Made by a program: the position numbers and the translations under genes. A stretch of 14,810 nucleotides of DNA from an uncultured Bacteroidales bacterium. GTDB lineage: Bacteria; Bacteroidota; Bacteroidia; Bacteroidales; UBA1715. The notes beneath the pieces were generated by a model. The model searched no databases. It was given only the letters and a program-made list of their open reading frames with translations, and was not told the origin of the DNA. How positions within the stretch are numbered: the stretch's first letter is position 1; each line of letters begins with the position of its first letter. This document shows, piece after piece, positions 1 through 6,419 of this stretch. The stretch is taken from the NCBI GenBank assembly GCA_937892155.1, contig CALAUG010000037.1, positions 1 through 14,810 on the forward strand, given 5' to 3'.

Positions 1-18
1 GATACGTCTTTCATTCAT
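1..18 (-). CDS. Possible start of a further operon gene (partial, runs off the left edge)
   Basis: An ATG at 18 on the minus strand opens a frame (M-N-E-R-R-I) that leaves the window. A second ATG at 14 in another frame (M-K-D-V) is preceded by AGG at more usual ribosome-binding distance. It lies 56 bases downstream of the glycosyltransferase gene on the same strand, so the RiPP operon probably continues to the left. Too little is visible to identify a product or choose the start. Confidence 0.25.
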
Positions 19-74
19 TTCCTACCCTTCCGTGTCTACTTTTACGAGAGCAACACAATACCTAATGTAATTAG

Positions 75-1178
75 TTAGTGTGTTATCAAATTTTCAATAA
101 TTTCCCTATAGCATGAGTCAATATGATAAATATTATTCCATATATTTTTCCCGCATGCATCCTCTATGTACGATGCGAATTCATCATAAGGGAAGTCCGG
201 AGTCATATAATTGAAATATGAACATAAATTGTCGTTAGCATAAAGAAAGAAGGGCCCCCTATGCCGCTGATTGACGCAGATGCTTAGATGGCAATCAATG
301 TATACGACATCTAAGTGACGTAACTGATTAATTAAAGCTTGATATATATTAACGGTATTAGCTTTTCTAAGAATAACTACTTTTGTCCCTTCTCTGCAAA
401 AGATAAAATTATGAGAAAGACTACTTTCTTCTGATACGATAGATTCTGCATTTTGGAAAAGAGATATCTGGTCAGGAACAGATAACTTCTCGGGAAAGAT
501 GAGATGGTATCCTGAATCAATTATTATTTGACTTAAACGACTGCTACAAATCTGACGTAATGAGTTCTCTCTCATCAAAAATATTTTTCTTGGGGAAAAA
601 TTATTAGAACCTTGGCGACATATATGATCAATAAGAGAAACGTATTCCTTGGTATACCTCAAAGAGATACGATGATTATCAAAACAAGTGTCGGGTATAT
701 AAACGGAACGGAAAAGAGTAATTTTACTAATACGGTAGAATTGAGTCAAAGGAATGCCTATCAACTTGATAAATTCCAAATAATTACCATCCAAATGCGT
801 TTCGCTAATATAATATATCGGAAGATGATTATATTTTTTCTTTATTTCAGTTACTATCCACCAAAGTCGACCGATAGAGTCTGTTATAGTGTGCCCCCAG
901 CAAACACTAGAAATGTGACCAATAAATATAATATCTTGATCAACCTTTTCACCCTCATCGAACTTAAAGTCATAGATAGTTCCAATATTGAGATCATCAG
1001 AAATCTTTAATCCGCCACCGACATAATTTATATCTTCTTTGGCAAGAGCCTTATAAGGCAGACCATAGCAATCTTTATAATGATTAATACACAAAGAACC
1101 CGTCTCAAAATAATTATCTTTATGAGCTTCTATAGTGGGATCTTGTAGTAATGGATATGAGTAATGAATGTCTATCAT
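75..1178 (-). CDS. GT61 / DUF563-like glycosyltransferase
   Basis: This 367-residue protein resembles the GT61 (DUF563) glycosyltransferases, which transfer sugars to glycans or proteins. The family-like features are a central H-x-x-x-D-x-x-x-R stretch (H96, D100, R104, in CWGHTITDSIGRLWW), a PRKIFLMRE strand near residue 200, and a C-terminal E-S-S-L-S-H-N segment followed by GTKVVIL. There is no signal peptide or membrane segment, so it is expected to be cytoplasmic. Its ATG overlaps the stop of the upstream radical SAM gene by four bases (ATGA), which suggests translational coupling. The position at the end of a peptide-maturation operon suggests it glycosylates the modified peptide, but a separate glycan role cannot be excluded. 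The family call is fairly firm; the substrate is inference. Confidence 0.8.
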   Translation of the reverse strand: MIDIHYSYPLLQDPTIEAHKDNYFETGSLCINHYKDCYGLPYKALAKEDINYVGGGLKISDDLNIGTIYDFKFDEGEKVDQDIIFIGHISSVCWGHTITDSIGRLWWIVTEIKKKYNHLPIYYISETHLDGNYLEFIKLIGIPLTQFYRISKITLFRSVYIPDTCFDNHRISLRYTKEYVSLIDHICRQGSNNFSPRKIFLMRENSLRQICSSRLSQIIIDSGYHLIFPEKLSVPDQISLFQNAESIVSEESSLSHNFIFCREGTKVVILRKANTVNIYQALINQLRHLDVVYIDCHLSICVNQRHRGPFFLYANDNLCSYFNYMTPDFPYDEFASYIEDACGKNIWNNIYHIDSCYREIIENLITH

Positions 1179-2200
1179 AAAATATTTTCTTGAGTAATAT
1201 AACCATTAGAAGATGCAAACTCATATACTCGGGGACACCGAATGTCACCCATGTTATCTGTGTGGAATACTTTTAATGATAAACCGGGGCATCCTCCATT
1301 ACAAATAGGAAGATATTTGCAATTATTACATATGGAATCAGAGTGAATATGGATCCTTTCTTTTTCCATGAGTCTATTCTTAATGTCAAGTATATCATCT
1401 GCCAATAAATTTCCTATACTTTGGTCAGTGCACGTACAAGGCAGTATATCAAAAGTCGGTGAAACGTAAAAATGTGAAACACCTCTACCACAATTAACTA
1501 TGCCGTGCCATGTTTTGCCACTTTCAAGGAATTTGTCCATTAAATCAAAAGCATATAATTTACTCACATCAACACGATAAAAGCATCTGATGAGAAGTTG
1601 ATCTACAAAATTATTCCACGTTGCTGCTGATATTATTTTTTCGGATAGAGGATTAAGAGGTTGAACATATGATACGGTAAGACGACGGAATCGCAAACCA
1701 TTCAAATATTCCGAAAGTGAAAGAACGTTATCCATATTCGCTGGCGTGACAGTTGATGAAATAGATAAGTGAGAATGATAGTTCTGTAAGTATCCAATAT
1801 TCGCCACAACCTTCTTGAAAGTGCCTTTTCCCCTTATCTCGTCATGAATATCTTCCGTCCCATCTATAGAAAATTGTATAAAAACATTCTTGCTTAAATA
1901 CTTGATTAATTTATCTGTAACATCCCTATCAAATGTTCCATTTGTTTGGATTTCGATTTTTTCAAATTTATTAGACACATAGTCTAATATAGGAAAAAAG
2001 TTCTTAGTAATGGTTGGTTCCCCTCCTGAAAGCACTAATTTAGAATGAGGATACGCCTCTGATAAAATATCAAATGCCTTACAACAATCATGATATGTCG
2101 GCTCATGATATAATTTTGATAAATTATTTCTACTACAGAAAAAGCAATTACAATTACACTTTTCTGTAATCATAAATATTATACTAATCCTGTTACTCAT
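1175..2200 (-). CDS. Radical SAM/SPASM peptide maturase
   Basis: This 341-residue protein has the radical SAM cluster motif CxxxCxxC near its N-terminus (C15, C19, C22, in EKCNCNCFFC) and the SAM-binding GGEP motif (LVLSGGEPT). Its C-terminal SPASM region carries many cysteines (CGRG, PCTCTD, CNNCKYLPICNGGCPG), which bind auxiliary iron-sulfur clusters. Such enzymes install thioether, C-C or epimerised residues in peptides. An extra cysteine (C17) sits inside the motif. The start overlaps the stop of the preceding radical SAM gene by ATGA, and its own stop overlaps the glycosyltransferase start the same way. It has no long N-terminal extension, so leader binding may depend on a partner. Which of the three precursors it acts on is unknown. 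Confidence 0.9.
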   Translation of the reverse strand: MSNRISIIFMITEKCNCNCFFCSRNNLSKLYHEPTYHDCCKAFDILSEAYPHSKLVLSGGEPTITKNFFPILDYVSNKFEKIEIQTNGTFDRDVTDKLIKYLSKNVFIQFSIDGTEDIHDEIRGKGTFKKVVANIGYLQNYHSHLSISSTVTPANMDNVLSLSEYLNGLRFRRLTVSYVQPLNPLSEKIISAATWNNFVDQLLIRCFYRVDVSKLYAFDLMDKFLESGKTWHGIVNCGRGVSHFYVSPTFDILPCTCTDQSIGNLLADDILDIKNRLMEKERIHIHSDSICNNCKYLPICNGGCPGLSLKVFHTDNMGDIRCPRVYEFASSNGYITQENIL

Positions 2201-3297
2201 TGGGCAATATAATTCTGTTCTATTAGTTCTAAATCATTTTGTACCTCACTAATTGCTTTCATAATGAGATAATCTGTATTTGAAATGCTTCTAGATGTTA
2301 TTATTCTATGATATTCTAATTTCGCATTTATTAGAAAATCAATTTTCCGATAATCACATATAGACATATCCCTTTCTCCCACATCTCCTCGTTCTATATA
2401 ATTAGCAGCATAGCAGGTGTGACATAGATTTATAAAACGGCATGTTTTACAAGGAGAATGTTCAATCTTAGATCTACTGGAAAAGTCTAATAAATCCATA
2501 TTTTGCGGTCTGTTTTCTCCGCACACAGACGGGAAAAACAAATGACATGGATAATATTTATTAGTATCGATGTCGTAGATAATTTTTTTACCGATATCAC
2601 ACAAGATACAATCACACTTAGTAAGTAATCTATCTAAATGTAGATTTAACGTATGGCAACGATGTACCTGCGGATTTTTAATATAATATTCTGCCAAAAG
2701 TGTTAATTGTTCATAGTAGGTTTGCTGGAGGTTTTTCTCTTTCCAATTAGTAAGAACTGCAAATATGGGAACAATGTTTTTCAATCCACATCCATGAAGA
2801 AAAATTACATTATCAGCATAAAAAGGCAAAGTTTGAGGGGTTATCACCATATTTACAGTACAATTGTCCCATGTTTCTGCAAAAAAAGGTATATCTATAA
2901 GATCGAAAGAATGCGGACGATTGATATCCTGTGAAACTCTATTTCCATCTAAGCTCAACTTACAATCAATATCTTTATTGTGCGATTTTAACCATTCTTG
3001 AATCTCACCATGCACAAGAGTTCCGTTTGTGGTAATTTGAAAATGTACGTTTTCTTCTAAATGCTCATTCCAAATTTGTTCACAAAAAAAGCGAATTTTG
3101 TCAAACACCAAGAATGGCTCTCCGCCAATGAGTTTTATCTTAGTCCCATGTGCGGTAGGCTCTTTTAAAATATTTAATACCTTATTTAAAACTTGCTCTA
3201 CTTCGAAAACATTTTGATTCTTGTTTCGTTCATAGCAATATACACAATTTAAGTTGCATGATTGGTTTGTTTTTATGAATAAATGACGGCTGTACAT
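2197..3297 (-). CDS. Radical SAM/SPASM peptide maturase
   Basis: This 366-residue protein has the radical SAM motif CNLNCVYC (C14, C18, C21) and a GGEPF motif in IKLIGGEPF. A SPASM-type C-terminal region has cysteines in CDCILCDIG, YPCHLF and CKTCRFINLCHTCYAANY. It is the first gene after the hairpin at 3322-3356, which separates it from the precursor peptide at 3369-3506. Its stop overlaps the start of the next radical SAM gene. The sequence resembles anSME/PqqE-type maturases in layout, but I cannot assign the reaction. It differs clearly from the adjacent radical SAM protein, so the pair is probably not a recent duplication and may carry out two sequential modifications. Confidence 0.9.
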   Translation of the reverse strand: MYSRHLFIKTNQSCNLNCVYCYERNKNQNVFEVEQVLNKVLNILKEPTAHGTKIKLIGGEPFLVFDKIRFFCEQIWNEHLEENVHFQITTNGTLVHGEIQEWLKSHNKDIDCKLSLDGNRVSQDINRPHSFDLIDIPFFAETWDNCTVNMVITPQTLPFYADNVIFLHGCGLKNIVPIFAVLTNWKEKNLQQTYYEQLTLLAEYYIKNPQVHRCHTLNLHLDRLLTKCDCILCDIGKKIIYDIDTNKYYPCHLFFPSVCGENRPQNMDLLDFSSRSKIEHSPCKTCRFINLCHTCYAANYIERGDVGERDMSICDYRKIDFLINAKLEYHRIITSRSISNTDYLIMKAISEVQNDLELIEQNYIAQ

Positions 3298-3321
3298 AAG
3301 TCTACATATTAAAATAAATAA

Positions 3322-3356
3322 CGTTAGCAGAACTCATTGATCGGGTTCTGCTAACG
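3322..3356 (-). terminator. Intra-operon hairpin between precursor peptide and maturase genes
   Basis: A perfect 12-bp inverted repeat (CGTTAGCAGAAC at 3322-3333, GTTCTGCTAACG at 3345-3356) encloses an 11-nt loop. Read leftwards it is followed by a T-rich but interrupted stretch (TTATTTATTTTAAT). It lies 12 bases after the stop of the 45-residue peptide and about 25 before the next gene. It probably acts as a partial terminator or 3' stabiliser, giving more precursor mRNA than maturase mRNA. Confidence 0.75.
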
Positions 3357-3368
3357 CGCGATGATTAG

Positions 3369-3506
3369 TTATGCGGAACACGTACCATCAGTTCCATCAT
3401 ACCAACATGCAGGTGCATTAACTGTGGATGCTTCCATATGCTCGTAATTCATTGCAAGCCACGCATTCACATTAGCTCCCATCTGAGACATTCCTTGATT
3501 TAGCAT
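3369..3506 (-). CDS. Probable RiPP precursor peptide, 45 residues, WYD core
   Basis: This small gene was read directly from the DNA. It encodes 45 residues starting MLNQGMSQMGANVNAW and ending in a core-like tail ACWYDGTDGTCSA. The ATG is preceded six bases upstream by the best ribosome binding site in the window (AAAGGAGGTG), and the stop is followed by a perfect hairpin, so it is very likely translated at high level. The tail has two cysteines (C34, C43) and a W-Y-D triplet. Aromatic-x-Asp/Asn triplets are substrates of cyclophane-forming radical SAM enzymes, and cysteines are acceptors in thioether-forming ones. Radical SAM genes on both sides support a precursor role. It is unrelated in sequence to the two MCRW peptides. 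I do not recognise the family, and the modification type is inference. Confidence 0.75.
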   Translation of the reverse strand: MLNQGMSQMGANVNAWLAMNYEHMEASTVNAPACWYDGTDGTCSA

Positions 3507-3512
3507 TTTACA

Positions 3513-3522
3513 CACCTCCTTT
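3513..3522 (-). promoter_or_regulatory. Strong Shine-Dalgarno site for the 45-residue peptide
   Basis: AAAGGAGGTG lies six bases upstream of the ATG at 3506 and is close to a perfect anti-Shine-Dalgarno match. Most other starts in this window lack such a site, as is usual in Bacteroidota. It fixes the start codon and suggests unusually strong translation of this peptide. Confidence 0.8.
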
Positions 3523-3538
3523 CATCAATTTGTTTCGG

Positions 3539-3694
3539 TTATTGGTCTTCACAATCACAATCATCCGCTCCCGTACCGGGATCGGGACAATCACACATAG
3601 ATACATCGTAAAGTGATGCATTCAAAAATACGATTTCGCTGCAAGTATTATTTTTTGGCATAGCGACATTGCCAGTTATACCCCATCGGCACAT
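3539..3694 (-). CDS. MCRW-type Cys-rich precursor peptide (second copy)
   Basis: This 51-residue peptide was read from the gap between the radical SAM gene ending at 3714 and the 45-residue peptide gene. Its first 27 residues match the peptide at 6109-6315 at 17 positions: both begin MCRW, share I-T-x-N and K-N, and have CSE(I/V)VFL. Even the 5' DNA is shared (AACCGATGTG, then CGATGGG and TATAAC). The C-terminal halves have diverged: this one is acidic with paired cysteines (MCDCPDPGTGADDCDCEDQ), while the other has CDSCCDNE repeats. A conserved head with a variable Cys-rich tail is the pattern of leader and core in RiPP precursors. There is no clear ribosome binding site. It sits 19 bases after a maturase gene. 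The precursor role is inferred; the paralogy is seen. Confidence 0.8.
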   Translation of the reverse strand: MCRWGITGNVAMPKNNTCSEIVFLNASLYDVSMCDCPDPGTGADDCDCEDQ

Positions 3695-3713
3695 CGGTTC
3701 TAACGTTTAGTTT

Positions 3714-4994
3714 TTACTTATTTTCATTATAATCTAATTTTGCAATAAGGGAATCATATAGTTCTCGTGTTACAATTTTTTTGACAAAATCACATTTGGC
3801 TAATATTTGTTGAGGAGACAATTCTGTTCTTTCCATAGGGCAGATGCCTGCGCAATGCCACTTAGCAAAGCATTGCGCGCACTCCGGCCTCTTCATCTTA
3901 GAAAAGTCCATATAATTCTTTTCCGCATTTTCATCAAAAACGCACGAAGACTCATTTACTTTGCCATAATTAAATAGCGCGAATGCTTTCTCGTGTTCGG
4001 CTGATACTCTATGACAAGCAACTAAACTACCGGTAGGTGAAACACAAAATTCTCCTCCGCAAAAACAATCTCGAATTTGATAAATCGATTTTGAAATCGA
4101 ATTATAAACATTGATATTGTATTTTCTCCCCACTTGTTTTGCCTTGTAGAAATTATCTATATATGCGTTGTAAAATGCTTGATCATCCTCGGAAGAATCT
4201 GTAACTTGTTCTAAATGTAATTTCCTAATATTAGGATAGTGTTCTGCAACAAATTCAACCATTTCAGACATACGATTAACATTAAGTTTTGTTATTGTCG
4301 AACGAATGCCGTAAGGAATTCCATATTGAATAAGTTTTTTTATATTGCCATTTACTATTTCAAATGTACCTTTCCCTCCATGAAAAGGACGCTGAGAATC
4401 TTGTATGTCTGATAAGATTTCAAAAGATACGCCTATGTGAATATTATGTTCTTTAACGAACTTAAATATTTCATCCGTGAATAAAGAAGCATTTGTTGTA
4501 ATACCAATATTTAGAATATCGTTGGAGTGCTTGTTTTGCTCCAAATATTCTACAGCCCATTTTATTAGTTCCCAAGCAGTTAAAGGTTCTCCCCCTCCTA
4601 TAAAGGATATGTTTTTTTTTCTTTTTTTGCTTTGTAATACAAAATCCAACACAATCTGCAATGTTTCTTTTGGCATAACGGAATTATAAAGATGTGCTTC
4701 TTGAGCATAACAATAAGTACAACCAAAATTACATAACTGTGTAGGAATTACAACTACATTATTTCCCTTCTCTATTTTTCGTTTTTGAGGCAGAGTAACA
4801 TCTATTGATTCCAATCGCAGAATATGATTCCACACCTGAGAGTTTTTATCCTCATCTTTTGTTGTGCCATTGATATAGCGTTTAGCTATCGCAACGGATT
4901 CATCGTCGGCAAAAAAAAGAGCACGACGCAATGGTGAATAAATAAAACCCGAACCATTATATTCAAGAATATGTAAATCCTCTCTTAATTCCAT
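3714..4994 (-). CDS. Radical SAM/SPASM peptide maturase with N-terminal extension
   Basis: This 426-residue protein has an N-terminal extension of about 80 residues before the radical SAM motif CNFGCTYC (C88, C92, C95). The extension (from LHILEYNGSGFIYSPLRRA onwards) resembles the leader-binding or RRE-like heads of many peptide maturases. A GGGEPLTAWE motif follows near residue 126. The SPASM region has C-F-C-G-G-E-F-C, the motif ACHR and a final cluster CAQCFAKWHCAGICPM. It starts 14 bases after the aminopeptidase gene and is followed by the second MCRW peptide. Being flanked on both sides by MCRW peptides makes it the best candidate maturase for them. Family and domain calls are firm; pairing with the substrate is inference. 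Confidence 0.92.
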   Translation of the reverse strand: MELREDLHILEYNGSGFIYSPLRRALFFADDESVAIAKRYINGTTKDEDKNSQVWNHILRLESIDVTLPQKRKIEKGNNVVVIPTQLCNFGCTYCYAQEAHLYNSVMPKETLQIVLDFVLQSKKRKKNISFIGGGEPLTAWELIKWAVEYLEQNKHSNDILNIGITTNASLFTDEIFKFVKEHNIHIGVSFEILSDIQDSQRPFHGGKGTFEIVNGNIKKLIQYGIPYGIRSTITKLNVNRMSEMVEFVAEHYPNIRKLHLEQVTDSSEDDQAFYNAYIDNFYKAKQVGRKYNINVYNSISKSIYQIRDCFCGGEFCVSPTGSLVACHRVSAEHEKAFALFNYGKVNESSCVFDENAEKNYMDFSKMKRPECAQCFAKWHCAGICPMERTELSPQQILAKCDFVKKIVTRELYDSLIAKLDYNENK

Positions 4995-5008
4995 AACCTA
5001 AAATAAAC

Positions 5009-6049
5009 TTACGAACAAATAAAATTTGATAGTATGTCAACAGCAGAATCTATATCATCTATAGAAATAATCTCTGTTGGAGTATGCATATATCTGCAGG
5101 GAATACTTACAAGGCCAGACAGACATCCCCCCTTAAGAATCTGAATCTCAGCAACATCTGTCCCTGAATTGCAAGGGATAGAGTCCAATTGATATGCTAC
5201 AACATGCATATCAGCAATTTCCTTTAGCCGACGTTGTAACGAAACATCAAAATTAGAGCCAAAAGGAATCACTGCTCCCCGACCAAGTCGAATATCTCCA
5301 TATTTTCTATTATTAACTGACGGATAGTCAGTAGCATGAGTTGCATCTATCGCAATACATATATCAGGATTGATATTATATCCTGCTACTTGTGCTCCCC
5401 GTAAACCGAGTTCTTCTTGCGAAGATGCCACAAAATAGATGCTTTTATAATTAGATATTCTTCTATCGTTTATCTTTTCAAATAGAGAAAGCAGAACGGC
5501 GACCCCTGCTCTGTTGTCTAAACTCTTAGAATACACCACACCATTGCCTTGTTCAGAAAAATTTGGAGCATAAGAAACAGGATCGCCAATGGCAATTTGT
5601 TCTCTTATGTTTTTCTTTCCACAGACTCCTATATCGACCCATAAATCGCTAATCTCAATGGATTTATTGCCACTATTCTTATTGAGGTTTTTCATATGTA
5701 TGGGCTGGGCTCCTATAACACCAAAAATTAAATTATTCTCATGATATACAACTACTCTTTGACCAGGTAAGATAGACGCATCTACACCTCCTACTGGAGA
5801 TAAATATACATACCCATCATCATCAATATACTTAATTGTGAATCCTACTTCGTCATAGTGAGCAACTACCATTAAAGTTTTATTCCCAGTTCCTTCTTTC
5901 TTGAATATGACATTTCCGATAGTATCCACGATAGGAACAACGCCAACTTCCTCCAATAATCTTACAACTATATTATCTGAGGTTTTCTCGTACCCAGATA
6001 TTATCGCAGCATCACACAGTAGATGTAATGTGTCAATCAACTTATCCAT
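5009..6049 (-). CDS. M42-family metallo-aminopeptidase
   Basis: This 346-residue protein is a full-length M42 (glutamyl aminopeptidase/endoglucanase-like) peptidase, which removes N-terminal residues from peptides in the cytoplasm, usually as a dodecamer with two metal ions. All expected residues are present: H64 and D66 in AHYDEVGF, bridging D178 in SLDNRAG, catalytic E212 and metal-binding E213 in SQEELGLRG, D235 in AIDATHATD, and H322 in RYMHTP. There is no signal peptide. It lies inside the operon, after the first MCRW peptide (59-base gap) and 14 bases before a radical SAM gene. It may trim leaders or recycle the acidic peptide products. Several M42 enzymes prefer Glu or Asp at the N-terminus, which would suit these substrates, but the role is inferred. 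Confidence 0.93.
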   Translation of the reverse strand: MDKLIDTLHLLCDAAIISGYEKTSDNIVVRLLEEVGVVPIVDTIGNVIFKKEGTGNKTLMVVAHYDEVGFTIKYIDDDGYVYLSPVGGVDASILPGQRVVVYHENNLIFGVIGAQPIHMKNLNKNSGNKSIEISDLWVDIGVCGKKNIREQIAIGDPVSYAPNFSEQGNGVVYSKSLDNRAGVAVLLSLFEKINDRRISNYKSIYFVASSQEELGLRGAQVAGYNINPDICIAIDATHATDYPSVNNRKYGDIRLGRGAVIPFGSNFDVSLQRRLKEIADMHVVAYQLDSIPCNSGTDVAEIQILKGGCLSGLVSIPCRYMHTPTEIISIDDIDSAVDILSNFICS

Positions 6050-6108
6050 TGCGAATTTATGACTTTAATTTTTCTTTTATCAAAAATATTTAATTGTTTG
6101 CACAATGC

Positions 6109-6315
6109 TCACTCATTATCGCAACAAGAGTCACACTCATTATCGCAACAAGAGTCACACTCATTATCGCGACAAGAATCACAACGCCAACTATTGTCTT
6201 CACATTGCGGCTCGCACAACGAAGAGCCAATCTGACTACCATCTAAAAATACGACTTCGCTGCATTTCTCATTTTTGTGCATAATAGTGTTGTCAGTTAT
6301 ATCCCATCGACACAT
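6109..6315 (-). CDS. MCRW-type Cys-rich precursor peptide with CDSCCDNE repeats
   Basis: This 68-residue peptide starts MCRWDITDNTIMHKN and has 12 cysteines. The first half (1-27) is conserved with the peptide at 3539-3694. The second half ends in three tandem 8-residue units (residues 45-52 CDSCRDNE, 53-60 and 61-68 CDSCCDNE), encoded by 24-bp repeats, and the stop codon falls directly after the third unit. It is the first gene of the operon, with a promoter 36 bases upstream of the ATG. The layout of a conserved head and a repeated Cys/Asp core suits a RiPP precursor modified at several equivalent sites; an unmodified metal-binding peptide is the main alternative. It recalls, but does not match, the CXXX-repeat peptides of radical SAM systems. 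No strong ribosome binding site is visible. Confidence 0.82.
   Translation of the reverse strand: MCRWDITDNTIMHKNEKCSEVVFLDGSQIGSSLCEPQCEDNSWRCDSCRDNECDSCCDNECDSCCDNE
6110..6181 (-). repeat. Three 24-bp tandem repeats within the precursor gene
   Basis: Units run 6110-6133, 6134-6157 and 6158-6181 (plus-strand start CACTCATTATCGC). The first two are identical and the third differs at two bases, one of which changes Cys to Arg. The unit is in frame and codes for CDSCCDNE, so copy number can change without a frameshift. Confidence 0.9.
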
Positions 6316-6350
6316 CGGTTTAAATTTTAAATATGATTTCTATTGTGCTG

Positions 6351-6379
6351 CAAAGTTACATTTTTTTGACATACACAAA
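6351..6379 (-). promoter_or_regulatory. Bacteroidota-type promoter of the RiPP operon
   Basis: On the minus strand TAACTTTG (6358-6351) matches the -7 box TAnnTTTG, and TTTG (6379-6376) lies 17 bases upstream, slightly short of the usual 19-21. The predicted RNA start is about 30 bases before the MCRW peptide ATG. The gap to the upstream gene has only an A/T-only hairpin, so some read-through from the ATPase module is possible. Confidence 0.7.
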
Positions 6380-6419
6380 TTTATTAACAAAAAAAATCAT
6401 TTTTTTACAGTTTTTTAAG

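Noticed and set aside
612..1010. Plus-strand open frame of 132 codons
   Set aside because: It lies fully inside the glycosyltransferase gene on the opposite strand, has low-complexity composition and no family likeness.
6110..6181. Short tandem repeats as a CRISPR array
   Set aside because: The 24-bp units are directly adjacent without spacers and are in frame within the precursor gene.
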